Part shown: piece after piece, positions 9,354 to 17,357 of the stretch
How the letters are laid out: every line of letters begins with the position of its first letter
Position numbering within the stretch: position 1 is the first letter of the stretch
NCBI GenBank assembly: GCA_025056565.1
Contig: JANWWA010000019.1
Span: 1 to 39,242, forward strand
DNA length: 39,242 bases
Direction: 5' to 3'
Source: Chloroherpetonaceae bacterium
GTDB taxonomy: Bacteria > Bacteroidota > Chlorobiia > Chlorobiales > Thermochlorobacteraceae
Program-made: the position numbers and the translations under genes
Notes under the pieces: generated by a model
What the model saw: only the letters and a program-made list of their open reading frames with translations
What the model was told of the DNA's origin: nothing
Databases searched by the model: none

Positions 9354-9378
9354 TGCCCTCTCCTCAACGGAGAGGGCA
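9354..9378. terminator. Hairpin between convergent genes
   Basis: A 10-bp perfect stem (TGCCCTCTCC / GGAGAGGGCA) with loop TCAAC lies between the stops of the TonB receptor and the molybdoenzyme. There is no T-run on either side, so it may be a weak or factor-assisted terminator. A close relative of the stem occurs at 19265-19291. Confidence 0.5.
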
Positions 9379-9414
9379 TATCGCAATGCCTGTCTTCATC
9401 AGTTTTCCAATCTT

Positions 9415-11895
9415 TCAGGCATTCAGCTCTACTAACTCAGCCTCTCGCTCAACATCTTTGAGCGTGCCCTGCGAAGGGTGAACGGTGATGATGACAAATT
9501 TTGAGGTCGGCGTCTGGCTCTTTTCTGCAACGCTATCAATCGGCACTAGCACATTAGCTTCGGGGAAATAGGTTGCGGTGCACCCTCTTGGAATCGGGAA
9601 CGGCACGGCTACAAAATGCTTCGCCCAACGCTGCTGACCATTGTAGTGGCTACAAAGGTCTAAAATGTCGCCCTGCTTAATGTGCGCCTCGTTCATATCA
9701 TCGGGGTTCATCAAAATCACGCGCCGACCATTGTAAATGCCACGATAGCGGTCATCTAAGCCATAAATGGTGGTGTTGTATTGGTCGTGCGAACGAATGG
9801 TCATCATAATGTATTGACCCTTTTCCAAGCGGTGAATTGGAATATCGTGCAGTGTAAAATGCGCTTTTTTATCCTTTGTGTTAAAAATGCCTTCACGTGC
9901 ACCGTTAGGCAAATAGAACCCGCTTTTTGCGCGCACCCGCTCATTGTATCGTTCAAAGCCCGGAATAGTCTTCTCAATCAGGTCTCGAATGCGGTCGTAG
10001 TCCTCTACCAGCCAATCCCAGTCGACAGTGGATTTTTTGCCCAGTGTGGCCTTTGCTAAACGTGCCACGATTACAGGCTCGCTCAAAAGATGCTCTGATG
10101 CAGGCGGCAAAGACCCCCGAGAAGCGTGCACAATGCCCATTGAGTTCTCCACGCTGACGAACTGCGGTTTGCCGTTTTGAATATCCAGCTCAGTGCGCCC
10201 TAAGCACGGTAGAATCAAGGCTTCTTCACCTGTAATCAGATGTGCACGGTTTAGCTTTGTGGAAACATGCACGGTGAGCTTGCAGCGGCGCAATGCCGCA
10301 GCCGTGTAGTTTGTGTCGGGCGTTGCAGAAAGAAAATTGCCACCCATTGCAAAAAAGACACGCACCTTGCCTTCATACATCGCTTTGATGGCATCGACCA
10401 CATCATAGCCCCAGTGGCGCGGTGGCTCAAAGCCAAAGTTTTTCGCCAGTCGGTCTAAGAAGGCTGGATCGGGGCGCTCGTAAATGCCCATTGTGCGGTC
10501 GCCTTGCACATTGCTATGTCCACGCACAGGGCACACCCCTGTGCCCGGCTTTCCAATCATTCCGCGCAAGAGGTGCAAATTGACCACTTCTTGCACATTC
10601 GCCACGCCGTTCCTGTGCTGCGTTAGCCCCATTGCCCAACACGAAATCATCCGATTGGCGCTGGCAATCATCTTTGCCGCTTCTCGAATTTGCTCGCGCA
10701 ATAGGCCACTTTGCTCCAAAATCACGTCCCACGACTCTGACCGCAACTTTTCAATGAACGCTTCAAAGCCAGTCGTGTGCTCGGCGATGAAGGCTTTGTC
10801 GAAAACCTGACCTGTTCGCTCTTCTTCAGCCAAGAGTTCTTTCATTATACCTTTCAGCAGTGCCACATCACCATTGATGCGCACTTGTAAAAAGAGCGTG
10901 GCAAGCTGCGTGCCCTTGCCGAGCAAGTTCCATACTTCTTGCGGATGCTTGAAACGCTGCAGCCCTGTCTCGGGCAGCGGGTTGATATGAATAATTTTCG
11001 CACCATTGCGCACTGCTGATTGCAACGCACTTAGCATTCGTGGGTGATTAGTGCCTGGATTTTGTCCAATCACCAAAATGAGGTCAGCTAAGTCGAAATC
11101 ACTGAGCTTGACCGTGCCTTTGCCGATGCCAATCGTCTCTTTGAGCGCCACGCCACTGGATTCGTGGCACATATTAGAGCAATCAGGTAGGTTATTGGTG
11201 CCAAACTGGCGCACGAAAAGCTGGTAGAGAAATGCGGCTTCGTTGCTGGTTCTGCCAGAAGTGTAAAAGACAGCTTCGTCAGGCGAGCTACAGGCATTAA
11301 GGTAGCTTGCAATCATCTGGAACGCATCGTCCCATGAAATGGGCTCATAGTGCGCTCGTCCTTTGCGCAGCACCATTGGGTGAACAAGTCGCCCTTGCTT
11401 GCCTAACCAGTAGTCCGTGCGTTGTGATAGCTCAGCGACGCTATGTTTAGCAAAAAATTCTGGCGTCACGCGCTTAGTGGTGGCTTCTTCGGCGACTGCC
11501 TTTGCTCCATTTTCGCAAAACTCTACAATTGAACGGTGGTCATCAGGGTCCGGCCACGCACAGCCCGGGCAGTCAAAGCCATCTACTTGATTAACCTGCA
11601 GGAGCATCTTCATTCCACGCACGACACCCATTTCTGTCACGGCATGCTTCATTGCCGACACGACAGCGGGCACACCTCCTGCCACCGTTTTGCGTTTGCC
11701 TACCGACAAGTGCTCATCGTCTGGTTTTTCTGGTGTGGTTGCACGGGGCAGTGACGCTACGTCAATTGTCTCCGTAGCCTTCTCGCTTGGCTCAAGTGGA
11801 GCATGATTCTCCGCCGCTTTGCCATTCAGTATGTCGCTTGACGGCTTCTCTGGTACTGACATGCTTTTTTCCTCAAAATTTGTGTATGCACCCAT
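9415..11895 (-). CDS. Formate-dehydrogenase-like molybdopterin oxidoreductase (FdhF/YdeP family)
   Basis: The start is ATG 11895, which has a near-perfect AAGGAGG six bases ahead; the earlier start at 11925 would run into the upstream gene. The product is 826 residues, with about 80 extra low-complexity residues ahead of the family's usual beginning. Cys109 and Cys112 (DCPGCAWPDP) and Cys127 (FCENG) are the visible iron-sulfur ligands. Cys243 (NMCHESSG) sits where E. coli FdhF has selenocysteine followed by His, so it is the likely Mo ligand. The C-terminal molybdopterin-guanine-dinucleotide domain begins near YIMMTIRSHDQYNTTIYG. No twin-arginine signal, so cytoplasmic. The family includes E. 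coli YdeP and CbbB-like proteins; most have no proven substrate, so formate is only one possibility. Its neighbours, an FdhD and a small DUF7009-like gene, fit maturation. Confidence 0.9.
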   Translation of the reverse strand: MGAYTNFEEKSMSVPEKPSSDILNGKAAENHAPLEPSEKATETIDVASLPRATTPEKPDDEHLSVGKRKTVAGGVPAVVSAMKHAVTEMGVVRGMKMLLQVNQVDGFDCPGCAWPDPDDHRSIVEFCENGAKAVAEEATTKRVTPEFFAKHSVAELSQRTDYWLGKQGRLVHPMVLRKGRAHYEPISWDDAFQMIASYLNACSSPDEAVFYTSGRTSNEAAFLYQLFVRQFGTNNLPDCSNMCHESSGVALKETIGIGKGTVKLSDFDLADLILVIGQNPGTNHPRMLSALQSAVRNGAKIIHINPLPETGLQRFKHPQEVWNLLGKGTQLATLFLQVRINGDVALLKGIMKELLAEEERTGQVFDKAFIAEHTTGFEAFIEKLRSESWDVILEQSGLLREQIREAAKMIASANRMISCWAMGLTQHRNGVANVQEVVNLHLLRGMIGKPGTGVCPVRGHSNVQGDRTMGIYERPDPAFLDRLAKNFGFEPPRHWGYDVVDAIKAMYEGKVRVFFAMGGNFLSATPDTNYTAAALRRCKLTVHVSTKLNRAHLITGEEALILPCLGRTELDIQNGKPQFVSVENSMGIVHASRGSLPPASEHLLSEPVIVARLAKATLGKKSTVDWDWLVEDYDRIRDLIEKTIPGFERYNERVRAKSGFYLPNGAREGIFNTKDKKAHFTLHDIPIHRLEKGQYIMMTIRSHDQYNTTIYGLDDRYRGIYNGRRVILMNPDDMNEAHIKQGDILDLCSHYNGQQRWAKHFVAVPFPIPRGCTATYFPEANVLVPIDSVAEKSQTPTSKFVIITVHPSQGTLKDVEREAELVELNA

Positions 11896-11900
11896 GGTTC

Positions 11901-11907
11901 CCTCCTT
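11901..11907 (-). promoter_or_regulatory. Strong ribosome binding site deciding the molybdoenzyme start
   Basis: AAGGAGG on the minus strand lies five bases before ATG 11895. It fixes the start 30 bases downstream of the longest frame and leaves 14 bases after the preceding gene's stop, as expected for an operon. Confidence 0.85.
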
Positions 11908-11909
11908 TC

Positions 11910-12326
11910 TTACTGCCCCTCGCAAGCGTCAATTGTAGCTTGATGCCCAACTGCCGCCATCGGATGCGGATAGTTGTCGGATTCATCTTCGTTGGGACGC
12001 GCCGTGAGGCATTGGAAGTCTTTCTCTATCAAGATGCTAAGCGTCTTGCCTTCGCCTACGGACTGCTGTGCTTGCACTCCAACTTGCTCCGTCAGCGCCC
12101 AAGTTTTGGCGATGGCTTCTGGCACCGTAACCGTGATGGTGCAGTGGTCAAATGTGGCGAAAATTCTTTGTGCATCTTTGTCGCTTTTCAGGACATAGCG
12201 CATTGCTTGTGAAGCCTCTGTTCCAAACTCAATGCGGTCTTCGACTTGCCCTGTTTCGGCGATGCGTCGCACTTCACTTTGCGACAGGCGTAGTCGCAGC
12301 GAATTTCCTTTAATGCGTAACTTCAT
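11910..12326 (-). CDS. DUF7009-like protein paired with the molybdoenzyme
   Basis: A 138-residue soluble protein with no signal peptide. Its start (MKLRIKGNSLRLRLSQSEV), the middle ITVTVP and the end LIEKDFQCLTARPNEDESDNYPHP match, from memory, the DUF7009 family of unknown function that is often next to formate-dehydrogenase-like and FdhD genes. AAAGGAG at 12333-12339 sits six bases before the ATG. It is first of a two-gene unit with the molybdoenzyme. The conserved Cys and acidic tail could point to a chaperone or cofactor-insertion helper, but this is inference from position. Confidence 0.75.
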   Translation of the reverse strand: MKLRIKGNSLRLRLSQSEVRRIAETGQVEDRIEFGTEASQAMRYVLKSDKDAQRIFATFDHCTITVTVPEAIAKTWALTEQVGVQAQQSVGEGKTLSILIEKDFQCLTARPNEDESDNYPHPMAAVGHQATIDACEGQ

Positions 12327-12383
12327 TGGTGTCTCCTTTGTCGGTTTGGTTGATAGCCATCACAAAACTCCACTTAGTTTTCC

Positions 12384-12401
12384 ACTGAGGCTGTCCTCAG
12401 T
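12384..12401. repeat. Short inverted repeat upstream of the DUF7009-like gene
   Basis: ACTGAGG-CTGT-CCTCAGT, a 7-bp stem with a 4-base loop, lies in the 100-base gap between the FdhD-GNAT stop and the DUF7009-like start. Neither side has a T-run, so it is not a canonical terminator. It could be an operator or attenuating hairpin for the molybdoenzyme unit. Confidence 0.35.
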
Positions 12402-12426
12402 TGCTTTGCCTAAGGCTTTGGAATGC

Positions 12427-13833
12427 CTACGTCTCTGACGAGGCGACGAAGTACATTAGGTCATCGAGCTTGCCTTTCTCCACGTGGTCAAAGCGCATAC
12501 CAATTTTTTCCAAGACTTTCCTCGAGGCCACATTGCTTTGGTCTGTTGCCGCCATTACGCGTTGCAGGTGTAGCTGCTGCAGAGCGTAGCGCAAAACGGC
12601 TTGACTGGCTTCGGTGGCATAACCGTGTCCCCAGAAATTGGTTTCAATGCCATAGACCAGTTCGACGCCTGTGTGGACTGGATTGAGTCGAAGGGCGCAA
12701 AAGCCAATGCGCCGCTCTTCATCTTTGAGCCAGAGCGTCCAGATGCCAAATTGCCTTTCCTGAAAATTCTTTATGCTCTCTTCAATTTGTGCACGGATAA
12801 ACTCTCTTGCCACGGGCTCATCGTTAAACAGGTAGCGCCGAAACGCAGGGTCGTTCCATGTCTCAAAGAAGTAGGCTTCGTCGTCAGGACGAATCGGCTG
12901 CAGCCGCAAGTGCACGGTTTCCAGTATCCATTGGCGATTGACTTCGGGGGCAATCGGTGCATAGACACTATCGGAGCGCACACGCCAAGCACTGCTGTAG
13001 ATATTAAATCGCTCGCCTCTCAGGAAGCCAATGAGCGTCATATCGAATTCATCAGCTAACTCAATTGCAAGGCTCGAGGGTGCACCCACTGCTGCTAAAA
13101 TTGGAATGCCTGCCATCAAGGCTTTTTGCACCAGTTCAAAACTGGCGCGACCGCTTACCAACACCAATTCGTTATGCAGTGGAAGACGTTGCTCCAAGAA
13201 CGCCCTGCCGATGAGCTTGTCGAGCGCGTTATGCCGCCCGACATCTTCACGCATCAAGAGTAAATTGCCCCGCACATCAAAGAGCGCCGCTGCATGTAAG
13301 CCGCCTGTCTGGTCAAACACGGCTTGTGCTTTGCGCAGCGTCTCAGGCAATCGGCAAATCACGCTTTTCTCAAAAAACGGTCGATTTTTCGGGAAAGTCG
13401 GGCACGCATTCGCTTGGACGGCTTCAATTGAGACCTTGCCGCACACACCACAGCTCGAGGTAGTGTAAAAATGCCGTTCCAGCCGCTTGAAATCAATTTG
13501 GACATTTGGCTTGAGCTCCACACACACCACATTGCGGTGCAGCACACCTTGAATGGGTCTATCTGTGTAGGCAATACGACTAATTTGGCTGGGGTGCTTC
13601 AAGATGCCTTCCGTGAAGAGAAACCCGACTGCCAGCTCTGCATCGTGCCCAGGCGTGCGCATCGTAACCGCTACGCTTTTCGCTTCCTTTTCGCCCTGAA
13701 TGGCTAAGCGGATTTCCAGCGGCTCTTCAACCGCTACGGTATCTTCGCTCAGTACAATGCCGCCGCTGTGCATTTTTTGCACTTGCACCTTAGCCGTCGG
13801 TTGCTGCGGCGCAACCACCATCTCCTTACTCAT
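12427..13833 (-). CDS. fdhD: FdhD sulfurtransferase fused to a GNAT acetyltransferase
   Basis: The longest frame starts at a GTG (13860); ATG 13833 is preferred because it is the first ATG, although no site has a good ribosome signal. This gives 468 residues. Residues about 10-285 are FdhD, which passes sulfur from IscS to the molybdenum cofactor of formate dehydrogenases: it has the paired cysteines in SSCGVCG (Cys128 and Cys131), REDVGRHNALDK, VSGRASFELVQKA and the usual end GFLRGERFNIY. After a 15-20 residue linker, residues about 302-468 are a RimJ/RimL-type GNAT domain (ETVHLRLQPIRPDD, GIETNFWGHGYATEAS, SNVASRKVLEKIGM). The frame is continuous, so this is a true fusion. It lies directly upstream of the molybdoenzyme pair on the same strand. 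Confidence 0.9.
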   Translation of the reverse strand: MSKEMVVAPQQPTAKVQVQKMHSGGIVLSEDTVAVEEPLEIRLAIQGEKEAKSVAVTMRTPGHDAELAVGFLFTEGILKHPSQISRIAYTDRPIQGVLHRNVVCVELKPNVQIDFKRLERHFYTTSSCGVCGKVSIEAVQANACPTFPKNRPFFEKSVICRLPETLRKAQAVFDQTGGLHAAALFDVRGNLLLMREDVGRHNALDKLIGRAFLEQRLPLHNELVLVSGRASFELVQKALMAGIPILAAVGAPSSLAIELADEFDMTLIGFLRGERFNIYSSAWRVRSDSVYAPIAPEVNRQWILETVHLRLQPIRPDDEAYFFETWNDPAFRRYLFNDEPVAREFIRAQIEESIKNFQERQFGIWTLWLKDEERRIGFCALRLNPVHTGVELVYGIETNFWGHGYATEASQAVLRYALQQLHLQRVMAATDQSNVASRKVLEKIGMRFDHVEKGKLDDLMYFVASSET

Positions 13834-13947
13834 TGCCACATCTGGAAAAGCGTTCAGCACTAATTAAAACAAAACAAATTAAGCATAGAAAGTTCCACCT
13901 TAACACTTCGGCAATCCAGAGACGAATCTACTTGTTTTCAGTGCAAC

Positions 13948-15222
13948 TTAGTTCGACGCAGGACTTTCCAGCTCAAAGATGCTGCGAATCAGATTGAGCT
14001 TGCTTAGCAGTGTTTGCGAGGTATCAACAGGTGATTTCAGTGTGGAGATGGGATAGTGCAAAATTTTCCTAATAATTCTATCAGCCAGCTGCTCCATTCG
14101 TGCAAATTCTTCAGGCGAAACCTTATGCCTTAGGCGCTCGAGTTCGGCTTGCTTGACGGCTTCAAACTTCATCTGCAACTCGCGAATAGTTGGCGCAACT
14201 TGTAGTGCATTGTGCCACTGCTCAAATGCAATAAGCTCTTCTTGTACGATGCGTGCCACTTTGGGCAGCTCTTCTCGACGCGCCTGCAGATTTTTCTCAA
14301 CAATAAGCTTTAGGTCATCAATGTCTTTAAGAAAGAGGTTGTAAATTGAGCTGGCTTTGGGGTCAATGTTGCGTGGCACGCCCAAGTCTAAGACCAGCAT
14401 CGGCTCGCTGCGCCGCTTTTGCATCGCCGCTTGCAGTTCTTTTGCGGAGACGACCTCACCGACATTTGCCACCGCAGCAATGACGATGTCAAATTCCGCC
14501 AGACGCTCTTTGAAATAATCGAATGTGATGACATTACTTGTGCCAATTTCGCGTGCTAGCGCTTCAGCCTTCTCCTGCGTGCGGTTCGTGATTGTAATAT
14601 GCGTTGCTTTCTTTTCGCGCAGGTGCATTGCAGCCAGTTCTGCTGTCTCGCCTGCCCCAATCAGCAACACGCGCTTTGCTGACAGGTCGGAGAAGACCTT
14701 TCGTGCTAGCTCTACAGCAGCGTAGCTTACAGAAATTGCGCCATCGGTTAGTTTGGTTTCGTTTCGCACGCGCTTGGCTACGCTGAATGCAGCATGGCAA
14801 AGTCTATTGAGCACTGCACCAGTGGCTTTTTCTTCTGCCGCCAGCTTGTAGGCCTCTTTGACTTGCCCCAAGATTTGTCCTTCGCCCAAAATCATTGAGT
14901 CTGCACCGCTCGCCACCTCAAAAAAATGCTTGACGGCACCGCATGCCCAGAGCGAAAAAAAGTGCTTGCGCTCTACGAACTTGCGCGCACCTTTGTATTC
15001 AACAAGGAAATCTTTGAGATAGTCAGCACTCACTTCATCACTGGCGGGCACGGCGTATAGCTCGGTGCGGTTACAGGTTGAAAGCAGCAATGCTTCAGCC
15101 AACACTTTGCCGTCGCACACTGTGCGCAAAAACTTGCGTGTCTCGTCATCGGTGAAGGCCAGCCGCTCACGCAATTCAATTGGCGCCGTGTGGTGATTGA
15201 TTCCAACTGCAATGAGATTCAT
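13948..15222 (-). CDS. hemA: Glutamyl-tRNA reductase
   Basis: First committed step of C5 tetrapyrrole synthesis: NADPH-dependent reduction of glutamyl-tRNA to glutamate-1-semialdehyde, feeding haem and bacteriochlorophyll. ATG 15222 is chosen over the longer frame (15267) because it places the catalytic Cys at position 50 (LLSTCNRTELY), the same number as in E. coli, and starts MNLIAVGINHHTAP like Chlorobium HemA. Also visible are EGQILGQVKEAY, the NADP-binding LIGAGETAELA and the helical dimerisation tail. The product is 424 residues, the normal length. A CcsA/HemX-like gene sits just upstream on the same strand, the usual arrangement in Chlorobi and in Bacillus-like hem operons. hemC is not next to it here. 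Confidence 0.96.
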   Translation of the reverse strand: MNLIAVGINHHTAPIELRERLAFTDDETRKFLRTVCDGKVLAEALLLSTCNRTELYAVPASDEVSADYLKDFLVEYKGARKFVERKHFFSLWACGAVKHFFEVASGADSMILGEGQILGQVKEAYKLAAEEKATGAVLNRLCHAAFSVAKRVRNETKLTDGAISVSYAAVELARKVFSDLSAKRVLLIGAGETAELAAMHLREKKATHITITNRTQEKAEALAREIGTSNVITFDYFKERLAEFDIVIAAVANVGEVVSAKELQAAMQKRRSEPMLVLDLGVPRNIDPKASSIYNLFLKDIDDLKLIVEKNLQARREELPKVARIVQEELIAFEQWHNALQVAPTIRELQMKFEAVKQAELERLRHKVSPEEFARMEQLADRIIRKILHYPISTLKSPVDTSQTLLSKLNLIRSIFELESPASN

Positions 15223-15278
15223 TCCTGATGGGTTCATTTCAAGTGAGCGCACTGACCACGTCATCATACTTCTTGACG

Positions 15279-16103
15279 CTAGTTAAGATGGTGAAAGCGC
15301 GGCGAGAAAAAATTCAGCGCCGTAATTGCCAGAAACGAAAAGAGAAAGCTTAGCGCCAGCATCACGGCTGTTCGCTTGCCTTGCCAGCCTAAACGCTCCC
15401 TCAAAAGTATGTTTATTCCGTAAATCAACCAAACTACGATTAGCCCCAAGAGTTTTGCATCTTTGAAACTAAACCGCCCCTGCGACTCAGGAATCCAGAG
15501 CGCTCCCATAATGAACGCAAGTGTCAGAAAGAAAAACCCAAACCGCACCGCATAGAGGCTCATTTTTTCCAGCGTCTCCAAGTTTGGAAGTCTTTCAAAC
15601 AGCGTTCCAAACCGATTCGTTTGAATCTGGCGCAGTAGCGCCATGTAAAGCAAGCCGTAGATACCCGCAATGGAAATGGCACTATATCCTAAAAGTGCAG
15701 CAATGATATGCAATGCCAGCACAGGACTGGTTACGCTGGTCTCTACTGGCACTGCTACCGACACGAACATTGACGATAGCGCTTGGAACACCAGTGCCAC
15801 ACTCACTACAAACGCTCCTGTGCTGCTTTCCCCTGTTGCAAGCTCAATAAAGAGGTAGGTTACTATCAGCGTAAGCGCAATCGTGCTCATCACTTGATAG
15901 ACACTTAGAATAGGTAGCGACTGATGCGCCCATGCCAGTAGGCAAAGGTAAAGCAAATGCACGCCTGCTGCCAGATACAGCGCATAACGCTTTGCCCGCT
16001 CTACTTTTGTCTCGCTTTGCAAAAAGGCAACGGCGTAGAGTATGACTGCAAGGAGGTAAAGCAGTGGCACAAGCAAGTTCAAAGTAACTGCGCTTGCCCT
16101 CAT
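15279..16103 (-). CDS. CcsA/HemX-like cytochrome c assembly membrane protein
   Basis: A 274-residue polytopic protein with about eight hydrophobic segments. It has histidines where CcsA/HemX/CcmC-like proteins have them, including VHLLY near residue 50 and ALHIIAALLGYSAI near residue 130, but the tryptophan-rich WWD signature is not clear, so it is closer to the HemX side of the family. Likely role: haem handling in the membrane, either for cytochrome c maturation or by controlling HemA amount as HemX does in Bacillus. It ends 11 bases before the longest hemA frame and 56 before the preferred start, so the two are probably one operon. Confidence 0.82.
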   Translation of the reverse strand: MRASAVTLNLLVPLLYLLAVILYAVAFLQSETKVERAKRYALYLAAGVHLLYLCLLAWAHQSLPILSVYQVMSTIALTLIVTYLFIELATGESSTGAFVVSVALVFQALSSMFVSVAVPVETSVTSPVLALHIIAALLGYSAISIAGIYGLLYMALLRQIQTNRFGTLFERLPNLETLEKMSLYAVRFGFFFLTLAFIMGALWIPESQGRFSFKDAKLLGLIVVWLIYGINILLRERLGWQGKRTAVMLALSFLFSFLAITALNFFSPRFHHLN

Positions 16104-16165
16104 TTCTTTTTCAAGTCTATGCGCTCCCTTCGTTCAGCGTCTTTTGCCCTGACTTTCCGTTGCAC

Positions 16166-16639
16166 TTATTCAATGGTGATTTTTAGCCTGACCTTCGGCG
16201 AGTTATTCTCCACCAAATAAGCGCAGAGCCAATATGTGCCTGCAGGTAAAGCTCCTTTGGTTTTCGGGTGGCGTGGCAAAAATGCAAATGGATAGACTCG
16301 CCTTTGATTGCTTGCCAGCTCAAACATATTTGCGGCACGCCGCCCTTGCACTGGCATGGCGTCAGCTACCTCACCATTCTCATACTGCACCTCTAACGCC
16401 AAGTGCTGCTGGCTCAGAAAGAAGAATGTGCGACGAATGGCAGAATTGTTCCACATCTCAAAGACGCCTGTTATCGTATCTCCTACGCCAAACTTTGCCC
16501 TTGCAGCACGCAGCGTATAGATTACACCGTTCAGCGATACACTTGCCTCTGGCTCTCGGGCAGCAGCAGGTGGCTCGCTGGGTCTCTGGCAACTGCATAG
16601 GCTGCACAAAAGCAGTGCAAGCATTAGTTTTCTACGCAT
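16166..16639 (-). CDS. Lipoprotein, BsuPI-like fold (copy 1)
   Basis: A 157-residue lipoprotein: MRRK, hydrophobic stretch, then LCSC with the likely lipidated Cys17. The mature part is all beta and has the wording of the intracellular proteinase inhibitor BsuPI family (VGDTITGVFEMWNNSAIRRTF, then YTLRAAR before it and PAGTYWLCAYL near the end). Function is unknown; the family name is historic and does not prove inhibition. The next gene upstream is a related lipoprotein of exactly the same length, so this pair is a tandem duplication. It reads toward the hemA unit but is separated from it by 62 bases. Confidence 0.75.
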   Translation of the reverse strand: MRRKLMLALLLCSLCSCQRPSEPPAAAREPEASVSLNGVIYTLRAARAKFGVGDTITGVFEMWNNSAIRRTFFFLSQQHLALEVQYENGEVADAMPVQGRRAANMFELASNQRRVYPFAFLPRHPKTKGALPAGTYWLCAYLVENNSPKVRLKITIE

Positions 16640-16738
16640 CTGATAGCAGTTTGCATTTGGGTATGTTGAACAACCTGCCTTACAGTTACAGTTGAATTGA
16701 ATTAGCGTCCTCTGACGCAGTCTTCTCGAGCAGAAGTG

Positions 16739-17212
16739 CTATTCTCGGATCTCAATGCCCAGACGCACGCGTGGCGAGTTATCGTCCAACAAGTATGCAC
16801 TTAGCCAAAACCGTCCCGTCGGTAATGGATGACCTGTTCGCCAATCTATCAAAAGTGCTTGCAAGACCAGTGTTCTGCGCTGGTTCGGTTGCAGGACAAA
16901 CCTGCTTGCTGCTGGTTGAAACAGTATAGGCCACTGCTGCACAGTTTCGCCATTTGGGCGCTGAATCTCAAATCCAAGTTGCTGTTGATTGAGAAACTCA
17001 AACGCTCTCTCGCTGTTTGTGCGATTCCAGACCTCAAATGTGCCCTTGAGCGTGTCGCTTAGCCGCAGTTGCACCTTTTCCAAGCGCAGCGTAAATTCTA
17101 CGCCATCTCTTACTGCACGCGCTTCATTCTCTCCGACAGTTGGTTCAACTGGCGCACTGCAGCCAAACGCACCAAAGAACAGAAGCAGCACAAAATTCCA
17201 TCTTTTCGTCAT
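16739..17212 (-). CDS. Lipoprotein, BsuPI-like fold (copy 2)
   Basis: A 157-residue lipoprotein with a signal peptide ending in GAFGC (Cys18). It parallels copy 1 throughout: FTLRLEK, LSDTLKGTFEVWNRTNSERAF, FLNQQQLGFEIQ, LQPNQRR, PTGRFWLSAYLLDDNSPRVRL. Identity is moderate, so the duplication is old. Probably anchored in the inner or outer membrane facing the periplasm. It starts 145 bases from the divergent typA, and that gap would hold both promoters. Confidence 0.75.
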   Translation of the reverse strand: MTKRWNFVLLLFFGAFGCSAPVEPTVGENEARAVRDGVEFTLRLEKVQLRLSDTLKGTFEVWNRTNSERAFEFLNQQQLGFEIQRPNGETVQQWPILFQPAASRFVLQPNQRRTLVLQALLIDWRTGHPLPTGRFWLSAYLLDDNSPRVRLGIEIRE

Positions 17213-17357
17213 AGCTGGTGCCGTATGCGTCTATGCCTACACTGTGCAAAACGGTGGAGCGCTTTGCATCGTTAGAATATCTGTGCTCAAAGCACTATCT
17301 TTGCGCCCAAAATTTGCTCAAACTTGTAAAAATACGCAATTGTCAAACAAGGTTTCT

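Noticed and set aside
12384-12401. Inverted repeat as a rho-independent terminator for fdhD
   Set aside because: The hairpin is 26 bases beyond the upstream end of the DUF7009-like gap and lacks a T-run on either strand; kept only as a low-confidence inverted repeat.
16989-17357. An N-terminal extension of typA of 123 codons
   Set aside because: It is antisense to the second lipoprotein gene, and the conserved TypA start with AAGG ahead lies at 17358.
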